From: Amoebidium appalachense
Lineage: Eukaryota > Ichthyosporea
DNA length: 64,000 nt
Assembly: GCA_963693365.1 (NCBI GenBank)
Contig: CAVNZM010000001.1
Location: forward strand, 21,142,001-21,206,000
Direction: 5' to 3'
Shown: positions 60,991 through 64,000 of the stretch, in pieces
Layout: every line of letters begins with the position of its first letter
How positions within the stretch are numbered: position 1 is the stretch's first letter
The notes under the pieces: model-generated
What the model was told of the DNA's origin: nothing
The model's input: only the letters and a program-made list of their open reading frames with translations
Database searches by the model: none
Made by a program: the position numbers and the translations under genes

Positions 60991-62438
60991 ACCTTTGACG
61001 CTTGGGGCTTACACACTTTTTATTGCGTGGACACATTCGACGGCCTACTGCGTTTTCCAGCACAGCCAATCAAATGCAGCCAGTGACATATGTACATGCT
61101 AGGCAACAATGAGCGCCATCGTAGGATCTGACACCCATATTACATATTATGGGTAAGCAGATGCTAGCATCGGTAGCTCCGAAAGAAAGTTAAGGCACCG
61201 GATCACAATATCATACTGTGCAGCATTAATAATGTGATCTAGGATAGTCATCTTAAAACGGATATATTGAGGAAGAGAGGAAGAAAAGAGAATAAAACCG
61301 CCAATAACCTCCGGTTCTAATACATTAGCTAACAGGTTGCATTTATTGATAGATATGCAGCCGTTGACGCTTCGTCCCGAATCGTCCAAGCCATATGGTG
61401 GTGTTGGGGGACATTTTAGCGGGGGCTTTACCCCAATCACCTGCAGGAGAGAACCGGACAAATCTAAACATGCAACTAGCCCCCAATGCAAAATGTGGAA
61501 ATTCATGCCCGAAAGTTTTTTTTCCCAGAGACTCCGAGGTGAACTTCCGGAAGGGAGCTACGTAACCTACGGTTCAATCACCCTGCACTCAACTTGTATG
61601 CTGTGTGTACATGCTGCCCGTGTGCAATTTGTTTTTGCTTTATTTTAAGTGTGTCTCTGGATGTGGCGGTTTTGGCCGTGGAGGGGGACAGAGAGGAGAG
61701 GTGGGGTCAATATTTTGTGCTAAGGCCAGTAATCTGTTGTCACCTTAGGGGGATCCAATGGAACTGCATTCCTGGGTGCGAAGAGCCAATGGTATTGAGC
61801 CAACCCTTGGGGTTTCCCCAGGCTATGAGATGTCATGATAGTCTTTTTTTGAATAGTTTAAGAAAGGTGCATAAAAATGGCACCTGTAACATGTTTTATT
61901 ACATAGGTTTTTTCTTCTCTTTTCTTGCTCTGTCCGCTATCTTGTGATGCTTTATATCACTGCTCATACGCATAATGTTCTGAAGGTTCGGCAAATATAT
62001 CTCGGATTCTCGAGCTCGATCATGCCACACGGTGGCAGGGTGTGAAATTCATTTTCTGGGCTGGTGCCATTTTTAATAGCACCTTTTCTTCTGCCTGGAT
62101 GGCCCTAATAGAGCCACCAACGGGTTTTTGAAGAAAAAAATTCAATAGGTTTGGTTGTGATAGAGCTACTGGTTGAAAAATTGGTGGACCTAACCTCAAA
62201 AAGATTCAGGGACATTTCTGTGGCCATAAACCCCTAATTTCACAGCCTGCAGGGTGGATTCCCCGGCTGCGCTCCCGCACATTTGACATTGGCGGCCGTC
62301 AAGGGCAGATTGGTAGTTTTCTAGCACAGCAAGCAAAGCACTCGGTGTATGCTCTTGCCTCTATTCGCTCCACAAGGTTTACAAGCTATAGGCGCCAACC
62401 ACCAGTCTTTTGATATCTTTGCTGCCATCACACACACC
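60991..62438. other. Intergenic region upstream of the ankyrin gene
   Basis: AT-richer than the rest and free of microsatellites; holds the ankyrin promoter (plus strand). Includes a 119-codon minus open frame (61147-61506). Confidence 0.5.
61147..61506 (-). CDS. Hypothetical 119-aa open frame
   Basis: ATG at 61506, stop at 61147. Composition is protein-like (mixed hydrophobic and polar, no simple repeats) and the surrounding DNA is not repetitive, but I recognise no domain. It lies between a dead retrotransposon and the ankyrin gene, so it may be a fragment of an older mobile element or chance. Confidence 0.2.
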   Translation of the reverse strand: MNFHILHWGLVACLDLSGSLLQVIGVKPPLKCPPTPPYGLDDSGRSVNGCISINKCNLLANVLEPEVIGGFILFSSSLPQYIRFKMTILDHIINAAQYDIVIRCLNFLSELPMLASAYP

Positions 62439-63752
62439 ATGGAGGCGGACAGCCAGCGGCAGCTGGTGCAGACTTTGCAGCAGGCCGTGCAGTACTATGC
62501 GCACAGCGGGGACGTGGCCTACCTGCTGCTGCCCCAGCGCGCCCTGCTGGGCCTACCCAACCAGCACGGCGACACGCCCCTTCACGTGGCGGTGACCGCC
62601 GGCCGCAGGGAGGCCGTGCAGGCGCTAGGGCGGGTGATGCACAGGGAGGACCTGGACGCAGCAAGCAGGGACGGGCACACGGCCCTGCACGTGGCCTGTG
62701 CGCTGGGCCTGCACGACATAGTGCAGGACCTGCTGGACGTCGGTGCCAGCCAGGCCGTGACCGACCCGGAGGGCGCCACGCCCCTGCACGCGGCCTGCAG
62801 GGCGCGGCATGCACAAGTGGTGCGGGTGCTGGTTGGGGCCGGCTGCCCGGTGCTGGCGCAGCGCAACCACGAGGGCCTGGCCCCCCTGCACGTGGCCGTG
62901 GCCAGCGGCTGTGCCGACGTGGTGGCCGCGCTGCTGGCCTGCGAGCAGCTGTCCGTGGACACGCAGGACGCAAGTGCCGGCCGCACGGCCCTGCACGTGG
63001 CCGTGCGGCTGGGCCTGGCCGCGCAGGCCGAGGCACTGCTTGCACGGGGGGCCAGCGCGTGTGCGCAGGACTATGCCGGCAACACGCCGCTGCACGTGGC
63101 CGCAGACACGGGCCGCAGCGACCTGGCCGGGCTGCTGCTGACCTACGGCGCCGATGTGGCGGCAGCCAACCACTACGGCCTCACGGCCCTGGCCCTGGCA
63201 CACGCCCACGGCCACACGGCCTTTGGGGCCACGCTGCTGCAGCCACCCAGCCACGAGCAAGCAAAGGCGCCGACCGACAGCCCGCTGGACGGCGACTACG
63301 AGCTGCTGGGGGATGACGTCACCAGCCTGCCCTCGGCACCCTGGGAGCTGCGGCGGGCCAGCCTGGGCACGGGGCGGCAGGCCAAGGCGCTGGTCAAGGG
63401 CATGCTGCGCAGAGGCAAGAGGGTGCTGCCCGGCAGGCGCAAGGACGACGAGCCAGCACAGCAGCCAACCAGCCCCCAGGCCCCCACCTACCGCCACTCC
63501 CTGCCTGGGCCCGCGGACAGTGCGGCCGAGAAGAGGGCGCTGCAGCTGCGGTTTGGTGCCCCCACGGACCTGCCGGGGGCGGGCCAAGGCAGTGCCGCCG
63601 CCGAGAAGGAGCGCCTCAGGCAGGCCTACGTGCCTTCTGACGTCACAGTGCGGCCCGGGCCAACGGCCACCCCGCAGTCAAAGGCCGCAGAGGCGCAGGC
63701 CACGGCACAGAGGGCACAGAGGGAATATAGTGACCTGGCCATGATAGACTGA
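62439..63752 (+). CDS. Ankyrin-repeat protein resembling the IkB/NF-kB ankyrin domain
   Basis: Intronless, 437 aa from ATG 62439 (context CACACCATGG); an in-frame ATG at 62349 would add 30 residues. A short N-terminal helix-like segment (VQTLQQAVQYYAHSGDVAYLLLP) leads into about seven ankyrin repeats (residues about 40-265): HGDTPLHVAV, DGHTALHVAC, EGATPLHAAC, EGLAPLHVAV, AGRTALHVAV, AGNTPLHVAA, YGLTALALAH. The order and spacing, including the D-x-x-SGRTALH-like fifth repeat, resemble the C-terminal ankyrin domains of NF-kB p105/p100 and BCL3/IkB proteins. No Rel homology domain is encoded nearby, so if related it would be IkB-like; a generic ankyrin adaptor is the alternative. The C-terminal 170 residues are basic, P/A/Q-rich and probably disordered. 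A polyadenylation signal follows at 63815. Confidence 0.82.
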   Translation: MEADSQRQLVQTLQQAVQYYAHSGDVAYLLLPQRALLGLPNQHGDTPLHVAVTAGRREAVQALGRVMHREDLDAASRDGHTALHVACALGLHDIVQDLLDVGASQAVTDPEGATPLHAACRARHAQVVRVLVGAGCPVLAQRNHEGLAPLHVAVASGCADVVAALLACEQLSVDTQDASAGRTALHVAVRLGLAAQAEALLARGASACAQDYAGNTPLHVAADTGRSDLAGLLLTYGADVAAANHYGLTALALAHAHGHTAFGATLLQPPSHEQAKAPTDSPLDGDYELLGDDVTSLPSAPWELRRASLGTGRQAKALVKGMLRRGKRVLPGRRKDDEPAQQPTSPQAPTYRHSLPGPADSAAEKRALQLRFGAPTDLPGAGQGSAAAEKERLRQAYVPSDVTVRPGPTATPQSKAAEAQATAQRAQREYSDLAMID

Positions 63753-63814
63753 GCTGTGCTTGGTCGGTTAGTAACACTAGTTCGCATGAATGTATGCATG
63801 AAGGTATCGACGAT

Positions 63815-63820
63815 AATAAA
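63815..63820 (+). terminator. AATAAA polyadenylation signal
   Basis: Canonical AATAAA 63 bases after the ankyrin gene stop codon. Confidence 0.75.
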
Positions 63821-64000
63821 AGCGCCACTGTGTGGCTGTATTTGAGGTTTGTTGCCAATCACAGCCTGAGGGTGCCCTGCCAGCCTGCACGACCGGTGGC
63901 CAAATTTTGAAAGAAAAATAGTGTGCTACCCACACTAGAAGCGGACATGTGCAAGAGTGCGGTCTGCGCTTCGGCGTGCAAACGATTTTAAAAAATAATA
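63821..64000. other. Downstream flank, nothing recognised
   Basis: Non-repetitive sequence after the ankyrin polyadenylation signal; no exon or element seen. Confidence 0.5.

Noticed and set aside
62428-63587. 200-320-aa minus-strand frames opposite the ankyrin gene
   Set aside because: GC-rich antisense shadow; only the plus frame shows repeats and a start context.

Overview
This window is nuclear DNA from a eukaryote with GT-AG spliceosomal introns. Exons are short (15-560 bp), GC-rich and non-repetitive. Introns are long and packed with (TG)n/(CA)n microsatellites, minisatellites and G/C homopolymers up to about 50 bases. The gene set is a Golgi CASP coiled-coil protein, a bHLH-PAS-type regulator, a KCTD-type BTB protein with a discoidin-like C-terminus, an MPPED metallophosphoesterase and an IkB/NF-kB-type ankyrin protein. 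It suggests an opisthokont, perhaps a unicellular relative of animals, but that placement is inference. I found no rRNA, tRNA or CRISPR.

Layout. 1-7,888 (-): 5' part of a CASP/CUX1-type golgin gene that runs off the left edge, 13 exons resolved. 8,866-18,039 (-): 13-exon bHLH-PAS-like gene with an acidic C-terminus. 18-25.5 kb: intergenic DNA with a broken non-LTR retrotransposon (21.7-23.7 kb, minus) and a 103-bp tandem repeat carrying TATA motifs. 25,496-29,752 (+): five-exon type II membrane glycosyltransferase with a DXD motif. 32,343-33,860 (-): intronless AAAP amino-acid permease, divergent from 34,904-36,298 (+), an intronless secreted sphingomyelinase D-like protein with two Cys-rich modules. 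36.3-40.9 kb: intergenic with a dispersed short repeat. 40,946-48,363 (-): coiled coil + BTB/T1 + discoidin-like gene, one apparent frameshift. 49,368-57,201 (-): eight-exon MPPED-type phosphoesterase including a 15-nt exon; one intron holds a nearly identical 196-bp direct duplication. 59.7-61.0 kb: second, 5'-truncated copy of the same retrotransposon, opposite orientation. 62,439-63,752 (+): intronless ankyrin-repeat gene with a polyadenylation signal.

Exon structures were built by hand from splice consensus, phase and family similarity. Phases agree across every junction in the CASP, bHLH-PAS, MPPED and glycosyltransferase models. Two places break: a GA-rich stretch in the BTB gene, and a C4 run in the last glycosyltransferase exon where the family-like C-terminus lies one base out of frame. 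The genes are not an operon or pathway; they are a Golgi/secretory set (CASP, glycosyltransferase, secreted phospholipase-like protein), a transporter, a phosphoesterase and regulatory proteins. The most distinctive property of the window is the polarised arrangement of microsatellites and homopolymers inside introns.
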